A stretch of 64,000 bases of DNA from Bacillota bacterium (GCA_023411715.1 JAEYOM010000123.1:1-64000); one strand, 5' to 3'; positions 43,560 through 52,321 are shown, counted from the stretch's first letter. Notes: generated by a model from the sequence alone, not told the origin. Made by a program: numbers and translations.

Positions 43560-43991
43560 ATGAATGAAGATACCGCTAAACTCTTGAAGGAATGCAATGC
43601 AGGGTGTAAATCGGCTACAAATAGTATGGAGCAGGTACAACCTTATATTACTGATGAAAAGCTTAAGTCTACTATCGATGAATATAATGACAAGCATATT
43701 AAAATTGGTGATGAATGTCATCAAATGCTAAATGAGGTTAATGAGGAAGAGAAAGACCCCAAAGTTATGGCAAAAGCTTATTCATGGGTTAGTACTGAAG
43801 TGAAACTGATGATGAATAACAATTCCCATGAAATTGCTAATATAATGATTGATGGCTGTAATATGGGGATTAAATCAGTCAGTGAATATATCAATAAATA
43901 TAAGGCAGCTTCTGAAGAAAGTGTGAATCTGGCAAAGGATCTCGTTAAGATGGAGCAGGAATTTATGGATGATATGCTTGTTTATATGTAA
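43560..43991 (+). CDS. Small helical protein, ferritin-like-type (DUF)
   Basis: A 143-residue protein predicted to be helical throughout, with repeated amphipathic stretches (LLKECNAGCKSATNSMEQVQ, LKSTIDEYNDKHIKIGDECHQML, ESVNLAKDLVKMEQEFMDDMLV). It resembles DUF2383-like four-helix proteins found in Clostridia, but I cannot assign a function. ATG 43560 has AAAGGA 8 nt upstream; the in-frame ATG at 43551 touches the SD. The gene is AT-rich compared with the hydrogenase gene before it. Confidence 0.7.
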   Translation: MNEDTAKLLKECNAGCKSATNSMEQVQPYITDEKLKSTIDEYNDKHIKIGDECHQMLNEVNEEEKDPKVMAKAYSWVSTEVKLMMNNNSHEIANIMIDGCNMGIKSVSEYINKYKAASEESVNLAKDLVKMEQEFMDDMLVYM

Positions 43992-44177
43992 AAATAAAGT
44001 AAGCTTATCTGATTAACACAGCAGGTCTTTCTATGATTTTGCCGTATGAAGCTGGCCAGATGGGGGGATGCGCTTTTTTCTTTCTTCAAGCACCCCCGAC
44101 GGGCCAGCCGATAAAACGACGTGAAGAATACATGAGTGAGAATAATGAACTAAAAGTAAAAAATGTAAACCATTAAT

Positions 44178-45017
44178 CTATTTTATTGGCTTAAGCTTTT
44201 GATTTTGAATTAATAATTCTTTTAAAGCGTAAAAATTCTTATCAGGGTCTAAAAGTAATTCTGCAACCTTTTGAACTAACTTAACATCCTTACTACTCAA
44301 ATTTCTCACAGCACTTAAAAACTCAGATTTAAGCTCCCAGTGAAGGGATTCTGTTAACTCTGTTTTTGGATTGTACCAAGGCTCACCATACAATATAGAT
44401 AACAAGTCAATATTAAGGTATGAAATTATGTATGCCATTCCCCAGCTTTCGTCCCAGCCATAGTCAAGTGGATTAATTTTGCCTTCTAATGCATCTAAAT
44501 ACACATTAGCAACATATTTAAATTCAGTCTTTGGAAAATCTACCTTTAAAAAATCAGCATCTAAAAGCATCCACTGTTCTTTTGTGTTATCCCAATATTC
44601 ACATATCCAATGGTCAATGTTTACACCGTTATTCAGTATATACGGAGCAAATCCTGCCCTTGCTCTTGCAGGTATCCCTTTATATCGTAATACCGATACT
44701 AAAAGTAATGTAAAACCTCGACATGTTATTATAACCCTATCTTTATAATCTTTATTGTCAATAATCCCATTTCTACTTTTTTCTGCTAGTTTCTTTAGAA
44801 TCTCATATACCGTTTTAGGTTCATTGTTCCAAATTTCGCTTTCATTAGGAGTTACACCCGGGTATTGATTTAATTTAGCAGGATGTATCAACTGCTGATT
44901 TACCAAGTAACAAATTTCAGTTATGTTATTTGAAAAAACTCCATACATGTATGAATATTCTAACGGGTCTGTGTAATATGTCTGCTGTAGGTAGTGCTCA
45001 ATTTGTTTTTTATCCAT
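44178..45017 (-). CDS. Transglutaminase-like (papain-fold) protein
   Basis: A 279-residue protein whose core carries the catalytic triad of transglutaminase-like enzymes: Cys in ITCRGFTLLLVSVLRYKGIPARARAG, His in NIDHWICEYW and Asp in WMLLDADF. It begins with MDKKQIEHYLQQTYYTDP and ends in a leucine-rich helical stretch (KVAELLLDPDKNFYALKELL). No signal peptide is seen, so it acts in the cytoplasm or is a peptidase-like enzyme with unknown substrate. ATG 45017 follows GGAGGAACAAA. AT-rich codon use marks it as accessory. Confidence 0.85.
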   Translation of the reverse strand: MDKKQIEHYLQQTYYTDPLEYSYMYGVFSNNITEICYLVNQQLIHPAKLNQYPGVTPNESEIWNNEPKTVYEILKKLAEKSRNGIIDNKDYKDRVIITCRGFTLLLVSVLRYKGIPARARAGFAPYILNNGVNIDHWICEYWDNTKEQWMLLDADFLKVDFPKTEFKYVANVYLDALEGKINPLDYGWDESWGMAYIISYLNIDLLSILYGEPWYNPKTELTESLHWELKSEFLSAVRNLSSKDVKLVQKVAELLLDPDKNFYALKELLIQNQKLKPIK

Positions 45018-45692
45018 TTTGTTCCTCCAACGTTCAATTTGTGAATCTATAATACTATAAAAAAATGGAAATAAGAAAATCATTAATAACGGAATTTACA
45101 TTTTGATATACTGTTAATGTGATTTGATTAACAATACTAAGCTAATGTTTAATGTATTAAGAGAAATCTAGTCACTTCGCGATTTTTATGATAAAGTATA
45201 ATTACAAATTCGAAAAAATAATATTTTTTTCCACGGCATAATAAAATAAGCACATAACAAAAATATCGAAAAGCTCAAGAGAATTACCTCCTGAGCATTA
45301 TAAAAAGTCAATCTTAATCTCTGCATCCTATTTTAGTCGTACATACGAAATCCTATTAATTATCTGCTTTGTCTGAGCTTGTATTAGAGTTCCCCTTTTG
45401 CTGGACTCTCCTACTTGCTCCTTATATAAGTATGATTTGGATAGAGTTCCATTAAGACCAACCTTACCTTGTTGATCTTAGGCAAACCGATACGCATTAC
45501 TTCTGCTGGGAGGAGCACATCCGTCATTCTCCAGCCTGGTTTACAGTTCAGAACTAACTGGGTAGGGTTATCCGTTCTATATAACAGTCGACGTTTTAAG
45601 AACAATTTTCCACTATAGTTGTTTCTTACATTGACCAACTATTTGTTAACAACTATAATTTAAAGTAAAAATTTTGAAGGGAGTTGATAGTT
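45018..45692. other. AT-rich gene-poor stretch
   Basis: About 675 bp with no clear gene. It contains a short minus-strand frame at 45411-45638 (listed separately), a TTGTTAACAA palindrome at about 45650-45659 and a small GCTCA...TGAGC inverted repeat at about 45277-45300 with an AGGAGG-like box inside. Composition matches the rest of the accessory island. Confidence 0.4.
45411..45638 (-). CDS. Uncertain 75-codon frame
   Basis: The frame opens with TTG (a TAG directly precedes it) and encodes a basic peptide (NYSGKLFLKRRLLYRTDN, LVLNCKPGWRMTDVLLPAEV, INKVRLVLMELYPNHTYIRSK) of plausible composition. There is no ATG and no good ribosome site. It might be the tail of a degraded gene or a small protein of unknown family. 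Confidence 0.3.
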   Translation of the reverse strand: MVNVRNNYSGKLFLKRRLLYRTDNPTQLVLNCKPGWRMTDVLLPAEVMRIGLPKINKVRLVLMELYPNHTYIRSK

Positions 45693-45752
45693 ATGGGAAT
45701 CGATAAAATGGTAGCTTGTAACAATAATAAAAGGAGGGTGACCATAATTTAG
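45693..45752 (+). CDS. Possible 19-residue leader peptide before methyltransferase
   Basis: ATG at 45693, preceded by GAAGGGAGTTGATAGTT (good SD), encodes MGIDKMVACNNNKRRVTII and stops at TAG 45750-45752. A GAGGG-N14-CCCTC inverted repeat (about 45733-45756) overlaps its end and lies just before the methyltransferase SD. The layout resembles a translational attenuator of a resistance methyltransferase, but the enzyme downstream is not an Erm type by sequence. Treat it as tentative. Confidence 0.4.
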   Translation: MGIDKMVACNNNKRRVTII

Positions 45753-45775
45753 CCCTCTTAAAAATGGAGGAAGTT

Positions 45776-46603
45776 ATGTTAAATAAATTAAGCGATTACT
45801 TAATAAAGCCAAAGCTCTATGCTCCAAGCACAGGTACGTTCTGGGATGATGAGCATATATCGAAAGGAATGCTTGAAGCACATCTCAATCCTAAATGGGA
45901 TGCAGCAACCCGGAAACTCGATTTTGTTGATAAATCAGTAAAGTGGATTGCTTCCATAGCTCAACCTGCACAATTTGAACAATTACTTGATTTAGGTTGC
46001 GGACCGGGTATTTATGCAGAACGTTTTCGTAAGGCAGGTTATACGGTAACAGGTATTGATTTTTCAAAGCGTTCAATCGAGTATGCAAAAGAACAAACGT
46101 TACTTAATAAAAGCAATATCGAGTATTATTACCAAAACTATTTGACAATTGATTACATAGAAAAGTTTGATGTAATCACATTGATTTATTGTGATTATGC
46201 ACCTTTATCATTTACGGATAGGCTTATTCTATTGAGAAAAGTATATCAAGCATTAAAGCCGAACGGGAAGTTCATTTTTGATGTGTTTACACCTCTTATG
46301 AGAAAAGCAGAAAGTCGTTCATGGTATTACAGTGAAGAGAGTGGATTTTGGAACGAAAAGCCCCATATTTGCTTAGATGCCGTTTATCAATATGATGAAG
46401 ATAATACGGAATTAAGGCAGTCTATTGTGATAACCGAAGATACTGTAAATTGTTATAATATATGGGACCACTTTTTTACCAAGGAAGCATTGATATCAGA
46501 AATTCAACCCATAGGTTTCAATTCATTTGAATTTTATGGTGATATTGCCGGAAAGGAATTTTCAGATACAGGAGAAACTATTTGTGGTGTTTTTACAAAG
46601 TAG
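45776..46603 (+). CDS. Class I SAM-dependent methyltransferase
   Basis: A 275-residue enzyme. Motif I is LLDLGCGPGIYAERF, followed by GYTVTGIDFSKRSIEYAKEQ (SAM ribose contact) and FDVITLIYCDYAPLS (motif IV). A C-terminal beta-rich part (IGFNSFEFYGDIAGKEF) is typical of small-molecule methyltransferases of the ubiE/TehB-like type. The substrate is unknown. The ATG at 45776 has GGAGG 5 nt upstream; an in-frame ATG at 45764 is upstream of that SD and is rejected. AT-rich, part of the accessory island. Confidence 0.85.
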   Translation: MLNKLSDYLIKPKLYAPSTGTFWDDEHISKGMLEAHLNPKWDAATRKLDFVDKSVKWIASIAQPAQFEQLLDLGCGPGIYAERFRKAGYTVTGIDFSKRSIEYAKEQTLLNKSNIEYYYQNYLTIDYIEKFDVITLIYCDYAPLSFTDRLILLRKVYQALKPNGKFIFDVFTPLMRKAESRSWYYSEESGFWNEKPHICLDAVYQYDEDNTELRQSIVITEDTVNCYNIWDHFFTKEALISEIQPIGFNSFEFYGDIAGKEFSDTGETICGVFTK

Positions 46604-46682
46604 AATCTTCGGATAGTTTAAGCATTCGCTCGTGTTATAGGATTTCCAAATACCAGCGAAGAAAATAATAGTACTACACACA

Positions 46683-46721
46683 AAAGCGTACCCTTTGGCT
46701 CTGTGCTGAAAGGTACGCTTT
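46683..46721. terminator. Hairpin after methyltransferase
   Basis: Perfect 10-bp arms AAAGCGTACC/GGTACGCTTT (46683-46692 and 46712-46721), followed by TATCT. It probably ends the methyltransferase transcript about 80 bp past the stop. Confidence 0.65.
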
Positions 46722-46738
46722 ATCTATGTAATGTCATC

Positions 46739-46858
46739 TTAATAACCTGTTTAGCATCCTGTCCTAACGACCAGAATGTACTGCTTAAATCCATCGTAAA
46801 AAAAATATGCTATGATAGACATGGAGATACCATCACATTTGATATTGAATATTATTAA
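46739..46858 (+). pseudogene. Short C-terminal protein remnant (possibly recombinase)
   Basis: An open segment ends at TAA 46856-46858 and reads ...NDQNVLLKSIVKKICYDRHGDTITFDIEYY. It has no start codon or ribosome site. The wording resembles the last part of some site-specific recombinases, but I am not sure. It lies between two terminator hairpins in the AT-rich island. Confidence 0.25.
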
Positions 46859-46908
46859 GAACTTTAAGTCATAATCGAATTTATCCCTGAATAATGGGTA
46901 TTATATAT

Positions 46909-46942
46909 AAAGAGGCAGAAATATACTAACTGCCTCTTTATA
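46909..46942. terminator. Hairpin before the thioredoxin-domain gene
   Basis: Perfect 10-bp arms AAAGAGGCAG/CTGCCTCTTT (46909-46918 and 46930-46939), followed by ATAC on the plus strand and TTATATATAA on the other. It likely terminates a transcript entering from the left. Confidence 0.6.
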
Positions 46943-46997
46943 CTATCAGAACAATTACACGGTAGTAAATCGTATTACATAAAGGAGGTGATGCCCT

Positions 46998-49067
46998 ATG
47001 ACAACAAATAACAGAATGCCCAATAGACTTCTACAGGAAAAGTCTCCTTATCTGTTACAGCACGCCTACAATCCAGTTGATTGGTATCCGTGGGGTAGCG
47101 AAGCATTTGCGAGAGCTGTAGCTGAAGATAAACCTATCTTTCTATCTATTGGGTATAGCTGAATTTGCTGTTAATTACGCACTTGTCACTGGTGCCATGT
47201 AATGGCGCATGAGAGCTTTGAGGATACCGAGGTAGCAAACCTGCTGAATAAAGAGTATGTTACTGTCAAGGTGGACCGTGAGGAACGCCCGGATATAGAC
47301 AGTATTTACATGTCGGTCTGTCAGGCGCTTACTGGACAGGGCGGCTGGCCGATGACGATCATAATGTCGCCGGATAAAAAGCCGTTCTTCGCCGGTACCT
47401 ATTTCCCAAAACATAACCGCATGGGTATGCCGGGGCTTATCACCATTCTGGAGAGAACCTCCGAAGCCTGGAAGGACAGCCGCGAGAGTATCATGGATGT
47501 ATGCGCCGAAATCACGGATTCCTTATCGGAACAGCATGCGGCTTTGGAACAAATCGATTACAACCGTATGATAACAGCTGCATACGAGCAGTATAGGAAT
47601 TCCTTCGACAGCATGCACGGTGGCTTCGGGAATGCACCGAAATTCCCTTCGCCGCATATATTGAGCTTTCTGCTGAGATACTGGAAGCTGGCCGGCAACC
47701 AGGCTGCGCTGAAAATGGCGGAAAAGACACTGGATGCCATGAAGCGCGGCGGGATATTCGACCACATCGGCTACGGTTTCTGCAGATATTCGACAAACAG
47801 GACCTGGCTCACACCGCATTTCGAAAAGATGCTTTATGACAATGCACTTTTGGCAATAGCCAATCTTGAAACCTACCAGGCTTCCGGCAACGGCAGTTAT
47901 GCCAAGACGGCCAGGGAGATCTTCACGTACGTGCTCAGGGACATGACCTCCCCGGAAGGCGGATTCTATTCGGCTGAAGATGCGGACTCCATGGATGACG
48001 AAGGGCACATGGAAGAAGGACGGTTCTATACCTGGACTCCCGGAGAAGTGAGGAGCGTACTCGGAGAAGGAAACGATGCCGAAAGGTTCATGGTACTTTT
48101 TGACATAACCGGTAGTGGAAACTTTGAGGGGCGCAGCATACCAAACACCATAAAGGGCAGCGTACCCGGAAGCGACCTGGATTTTGTGGAGCGTTGCCGG
48201 GAAAAGCTTTTTGAAAGCCGTGAAAAAAGAAAACATCCGTTCAAGGACGACAAAATACTGGCTTCCTGGAACGGTCTAATGATAGCCGCCATGGCAATGG
48301 GAGGCAGGATCCTCGGCGATCCGTCCTATACCTCTGCAGCTGAAAAGGCTGCGGAATTCATAATGTCAAAGCTTATCGATGAAAAAGGCCGGCTGCTGGC
48401 CGTCTACCGCGACGGAGCATCTCCTCTGAAGGCCTATGCGGACGACTATACATTTATGGTCTGGGGCATGCTCGAGCTATATGAGACGACTTATAGACCG
48501 CAGTACCTTCAGAGCGCCGTAAAGCTAAACGGTTCACTGCTCGATCTATTCTGGGATGACGACGCCGGCGGCCTTTTTATGTACGGCAGCGACAGCGAAC
48601 AGCTCATCGCACGTCCCAAGGAAGGATACGACGGGGCTACGCCCTCGGCAAACTCTGTTGCCGCCAATAATCTGATAAGGCTTGCCAGGCTGACGGGCAA
48701 ATACGAGTTCGAAGAGAAAGCTCATCAGATAATCAAGGCTTTCTCAGGCAGTATAGACGCTTATCCGGCAGGGTTCAGCCATATGCTGAATGCCCTGATA
48801 ATGCTTGAAGCAGGAGGCCATGAGGTGATCGTCACAGGGAGGCCCGAGGAAGGGGCGACAGAGCTTATCAATACACTCAGACAAGGTTTCAGGCCGTTTA
48901 CCGTAACCCTGCATTACGACAAATCTGCTGAGGATCTGGCAAAGCTGGTGCCTTACATTATGGATTATTCAACAGTCGGAGGCAAAGCTGCCGCATACGT
49001 TTGCAGAAACTTTACCTGCAACAGGCCCGCGACCGATGCCGCGGACCTGAAAGAATTACTGCAGTGA
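46998..49067 (+). pseudogene. DUF255/YyaL-type thioredoxin-domain gene with 21-nt stop-containing insert
   Basis: The start ATG 46998 (SD AAAGGAGGTGATG) opens the family sequence MTTNNRMPNRLLQEKSPYLL...FLSIGYS. At 47160 a TGA follows. After 21 extra nt (47160-47180, containing TGA and TAA in frame) the frame resumes with TCHWCHVMAHESFEDTEVA, the expected continuation with the redox motif CHWC. The rest (to 49067, TAA-type stop) is a full catalytic-like six-hairpin part (RYSTNRTWLTPHFEKMLYDNA). The insert length is 7 codons, so deleting it restores one 683-residue protein. As read, only an N-terminally cut form from ATG 47202 could be made, without CHWC. Confidence 0.85.
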
Positions 49068-49068
49068 T

Positions 49069-49140
49069 ACTTTTACCGGGCTTAATGCTTTTGCCGGGCT
49101 TAATTCTTTTGCCGGGCTCAATTCTTTTGCCGATCTTAAT
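49069..49140. repeat. Four tandem 18-bp repeats downstream of the broken gene
   Basis: Four consecutive 18-bp units of the form CTTTTGCCGGGCTTAATT, the last diverged. They begin just past the thioredoxin-domain gene stop and run into the last codons of the minus-strand gene at 49136, lying between convergent genes. No hairpin is formed. Confidence 0.8.
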
Positions 49141-50143
49141 TTTTGTCGACCGTTATATCGCCCGTGCCGGATTTGATCTCTATATCAGCTCCGCCTCCGT
49201 TGACGTCCTGCACCAGCGAGTCGCCTACTAAGCCTTCGCCGTTACTGATGAGATTCCCGTCTATACTGCCGACTCCGGTCGATGCATCGATACTGAATTT
49301 CGAATCTCCCGGCAGTCTGAGTATCATTTTCCCTACGCCGCTCTTTATCGTAAGGTGTGAAAGCTCTTTTATGTCTCCGTCTATGGATATATCGCCTTTT
49401 CCGTTTGTAAAGGTGCATTCATCGGTCAGCGAAACATTTTTCAGGCTGATATCGCCAACTCCGTCCGCAATCTCGGCTTTACCCTTCAAAGCAGCGATCG
49501 TTATATCGCCAACGCCGTCTGCGATCTTGAATTCCTTAATATTTTCCGGCACTTTTATATCAAGATCCACCGATACGTTCATAGCCTTGTAATGAGCGGA
49601 AAGCCAGTGCCAGAAATCTTCCGTTTCGTCGTCCCTCACCTTTACGTTGACTGTAAGTTCGTCCCCTTTGGTCTCAGTTTTAACCAGGATCTGATCCATT
49701 ATCTCATCTATATTTGTGCCGAGTCCCCTCACTTCTTTGCTGTAATGTATTTCCACCTTGTCTTTCGAAGCCTTCGACAGCTTTATAGCGCCGACCCCAT
49801 TGGTTACAATGAGTTTACTCAGATCTTTACCTTCAACCGTGAGATCATCGGAAGCGTTGCCCGTATCCTGTTTTCCCGAGCTTACTTTGTCTGAAACATT
49901 AACAGTGTCCTGATTCACGGAGCCTTTGTCGGAAGCATTTCCAGTATCCTGATTCCCGGAGCCTTTGTCGGAAGCATTTCCCGTATCCTGATTCACGGAG
50001 CCTTTGTCGGAAGCATTTCCCGTATCCTGATTCACGGAGCTTGCTCCGTCCGAATGAGCTGTAGGTATATCAAGGTCAATACTGCAGCCTGCGAAAGAGA
50101 TCATGGAAACAGCCAACAAAACAACCAAAATTAACTTTTTCAT
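49136..50143 (-). CDS. DUF4097 surface lipoprotein with 13-residue repeats
   Basis: A 335-residue lipoprotein: signal peptide and lipobox SFAGC (residues of about 5-20), then a repeat-rich linker (about 38-100; NQDTGNASDKGSV in five copies) and a C-terminal beta-rich DUF4097-type domain (KIADGVGDITIAALKGKAEIADGVGDISLKNV), which looks like an irregular beta-helix. The same domain family appears in the oppositely transcribed gene at 51224. The linker probably holds the domain away from the membrane. Function is unknown; envelope stress or antimicrobial-peptide defence is typical for neighbours of this kind. Confidence 0.85.
   Translation of the reverse strand: MKKLILVVLLAVSMISFAGCSIDLDIPTAHSDGASSVNQDTGNASDKGSVNQDTGNASDKGSGNQDTGNASDKGSVNQDTVNVSDKVSSGKQDTGNASDDLTVEGKDLSKLIVTNGVGAIKLSKASKDKVEIHYSKEVRGLGTNIDEIMDQILVKTETKGDELTVNVKVRDDETEDFWHWLSAHYKAMNVSVDLDIKVPENIKEFKIADGVGDITIAALKGKAEIADGVGDISLKNVSLTDECTFTNGKGDISIDGDIKELSHLTIKSGVGKMILRLPGDSKFSIDASTGVGSIDGNLISNGEGLVGDSLVQDVNGGGADIEIKSGTGDITVDKN
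49844..50032 (-). repeat. 39-bp tandem repeats in the lipoprotein gene
   Basis: Five in-frame units, mostly 39 bp, encode NQDTGNASDKGSV-type blocks; the fourth is a longer 42-bp variant and the last is cut short. The units are nearly identical at DNA level, so copy number is likely to vary by slippage. Confidence 0.85.
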
Positions 50144-50317
50144 ATATTTACCTCTTTTCGATATTCTAGAGAATTGTACGAAATTGGAAAATAATTGTCT
50201 GGCATTCTATCAAATAATGTTTAGTAAATATTTTTATTTGGTATCTTGCAATGCAATATAGCGTGTGATATCATATAGCCAGGGAAAATCAACCACCTTC
50301 AGGAAAGGAAGATAATT

Positions 50318-50638
50318 ATGAACATTCAGCTGAAGAAAGGCGTTCTTGAATTGTGCGTACTCAGCATGCTAACAAATAAAGATTGTTATGGCTATGAACT
50401 TGTCAACGAGATCTCCAAAAACATAATGATCGCTGAAGGCACCATATATCCCCTGCTTAAACGCCTTAAAGATGAGGGTTACCTCACCACCTATCTGGAA
50501 GAATCCCAGGAGGGACCATCGAGAAAATACTACAAATTAACGCCGCTTGGTATCAAAACAAAGGCCGAACTCGTCAAGGAATGGGTCTCCCTGGTCGAAG
50601 GGGTCAACAATATCATCGGCAAGGAGATGATAGCATGA
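50318..50638 (+). CDS. PadR-family transcriptional regulator
   Basis: A 106-residue regulator with the PadR winged helix: KGVLELCVLSMLTNKDCYGYELVNEI, then GTIYPLLKRLKDEGYL and GPSRKYYKLT. The short C-terminal helix fits subfamily 2. It starts 174 bp from the divergent DUF4097 lipoprotein gene and overlaps the DUF1700 gene by 4 bp (ATGA). It likely represses its own operon and perhaps the divergent gene. Confidence 0.93.
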   Translation: MNIQLKKGVLELCVLSMLTNKDCYGYELVNEISKNIMIAEGTIYPLLKRLKDEGYLTTYLEESQEGPSRKYYKLTPLGIKTKAELVKEWVSLVEGVNNIIGKEMIA

Positions 50639-51231
50639 ACAGGAATGAATTTATATCAACACTCAGAAACGGTTTAGGCAATATCTCTTCCACTTCAGTA
50701 GAGGAAATAATGTACGATTACCGTGAACACTTTGATATCGGCCTGGGGCAGGGAAAAACAGAAGATGAGATATCACGGTCGCTTGGCGATCCAAAGCTGA
50801 TAGCAAGACAATACAGGGCCGAATATATCGTACATCAGGCGGATAAGCACAGTTCGGGCGCAAATGTACTGCGGGCGGTTTTTGCGGGAATAAGTCTGGG
50901 ATTCTTCAATCTGATTTTTATGATACCGGTTTTGGCAGCCATAGCAGCAATACTGGCATCTTTTTACGCCGTCTCGCTGTCGCTGACAATCGCTGGGCTG
51001 CTTAGCTTCCTTGCGGCCACTCTATCGTCGGTGATCCCGTGGATATCGATGCCTCCGATAAGTCCGGCTGTTATAGTATTTGCATCCATCAGTGTCGCAT
51101 CGCTTGGACTGTTGATCGGATTGGGAACGATACAGCTCACGAAATGGTGTCTCAAACTGACTGCCGGATATATTAAAACAAATATCAATATAGTTTCAAA
51201 AAGAGAAGGAGAGAGTGTAAACGATGTTTGA
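50635..51231 (+). CDS. DUF1700 (HAAS-domain) membrane protein
   Basis: A 198-residue protein. The N-terminal HAAS region (MNRNEFISTLRNGLGN, DYREHFDIGLGQGKTEDEISRSLGDPKLIARQYRAEY) is followed by three or four hydrophobic helices (about 95-190). Such proteins appear with PadR regulators and DUF4097 proteins. ATG 50635 overlaps the padR stop, and its own end overlaps the next start by 8 bp; the three genes are one operon. The biochemical role is unknown. Confidence 0.88.
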   Translation: MNRNEFISTLRNGLGNISSTSVEEIMYDYREHFDIGLGQGKTEDEISRSLGDPKLIARQYRAEYIVHQADKHSSGANVLRAVFAGISLGFFNLIFMIPVLAAIAAILASFYAVSLSLTIAGLLSFLAATLSSVIPWISMPPISPAVIVFASISVASLGLLIGLGTIQLTKWCLKLTAGYIKTNINIVSKREGESVNDV

Positions 51232-52216
51232 CAGTATAAACAGAAAAAAAGCTGTGGTTGTGTTATTGGTAGTAATGGCAGCCTCGGCAATACTTGCCGG
51301 AATCATATTCGTCGTACAATTCGGATCGTCAGGCTTCAATATATTCAGCAGCGACTCTTCATACAAAAACAATATAGACGATGAAAAAACCTATGCCTCT
51401 GACGGTATCAGGACACTGACGGTAAAGAGCACCAGCGAGAATATTAACATCATCGCTGACGACTCTGCTGAAATAAGAGCGCATTTCTACGGCAGCTATT
51501 CTTCGAGCGACGAAACGTTCAAGCCCAAGCTGGTTGTGGAAAAGGACGGAGACAACCTGGTGGTCAGGATAGATAACGAATCAAAAATAAAAATGGTCCT
51601 TACCTTCATGAACAATATCAAGCTTGATGTGTATGTACCGAAAGCATACGATAAAAAACTCGATATAACGAGTACCTCCGGTGAAGTTACTTCTGAAGGT
51701 TTGAAGCTGGACAGTTTGCAGATAAAGACGACTTCCGGCACGATCTCCATAAAATCGATGGATGCCGCAAATACCGTGTTAAGATCCACTTCCGGCGAGA
51801 TCAATGCGGAAGGCAGCTTCGGCGAGCTGGATATCGATTCGACTTCGGGAACGATCGTTTCGGAAAATTTAACTGCAACTGCGGCAAAAATCAACAGCAC
51901 ATCCGGAGAGATAAAGCTGAAAGGCTCCATCGACGGTATAACAGCAGGTGCTTCAAGCGGAACAATAGTTATAGCCACTGACCGGCTGACAAAAGACATG
52001 GCTGTCTCGACAACTTCAGGCGAAATCGCAATAAAGCTGCCTGCGGACGCAGGGTTCATACTGGGAGCAAAATCCCAGTCAGGCGAGATAAACTGTGCAT
52101 TCCCTGTCACAGTTACCGGGAATAAAAATGACAACCATCTTAACGGGACGGTCGGAAACGGCAGCTGCAACGTATCACTTTCTTCGATGTCCGGTAGTAT
52201 AAATATTGCTAAATAA
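51224..52216 (+). CDS. DUF4097 membrane-anchored beta-rich protein
   Basis: A 330-residue protein with one N-terminal TM segment (residues of about 8-28), then a long beta-rich DUF4097 domain made of regularly spaced STSGEI/TSGTI units (for example ITSTSGEVTSEG, LRSTSGEINAEG, INSTSGEIKLKG), which looks like a right-handed solenoid. It is exported to the outer face. It forms an operon with padR and DUF1700 and mirrors the lipoprotein at 49136. This is a common envelope-stress module. A strong terminator follows. Confidence 0.88.
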   Translation: MFDSINRKKAVVVLLVVMAASAILAGIIFVVQFGSSGFNIFSSDSSYKNNIDDEKTYASDGIRTLTVKSTSENINIIADDSAEIRAHFYGSYSSSDETFKPKLVVEKDGDNLVVRIDNESKIKMVLTFMNNIKLDVYVPKAYDKKLDITSTSGEVTSEGLKLDSLQIKTTSGTISIKSMDAANTVLRSTSGEINAEGSFGELDIDSTSGTIVSENLTATAAKINSTSGEIKLKGSIDGITAGASSGTIVIATDRLTKDMAVSTTSGEIAIKLPADAGFILGAKSQSGEINCAFPVTVTGNKNDNHLNGTVGNGSCNVSLSSMSGSINIAK

Positions 52217-52276
52217 AGACTATCGCAGCAACAGAAAGATACCAAGTCAGATTCGAGCTTAGGAACAACAGCTCTG

Positions 52277-52321
52277 AAAAGGGATATTCTCCTCTTTACA
52301 ATCGAGGATATCCCTTTTTCT
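52277..52321 (+). terminator. Terminator of the PadR-DUF1700-DUF4097 operon
   Basis: Arms AAAAGGGATATTCTC and GAGGATATCCCTTTTT pair over a 12-nt loop, with the T-run included. It begins about 60 bp after the operon's last stop. Confidence 0.9.

Noticed and set aside
45220..45310. 29-codon minus-strand peptide with AGGAGG and TTG start
   Set aside because: The ribosome site would lie only 4 nt after a -10-like box, leaving no leader, and the peptide has no family resemblance.
45650..45659. TTGTTAACAA as a third Rex site
   Set aside because: The half-sites are fused with no 4-bp spacer; it does not meet the operator pattern and no promoter is close.
47160..47162. TGA as a selenocysteine codon in the thioredoxin-domain gene
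   Set aside because: A TAA follows four codons later in the same insert, no SECIS-type hairpin is apparent, and the family has no residue at this position.
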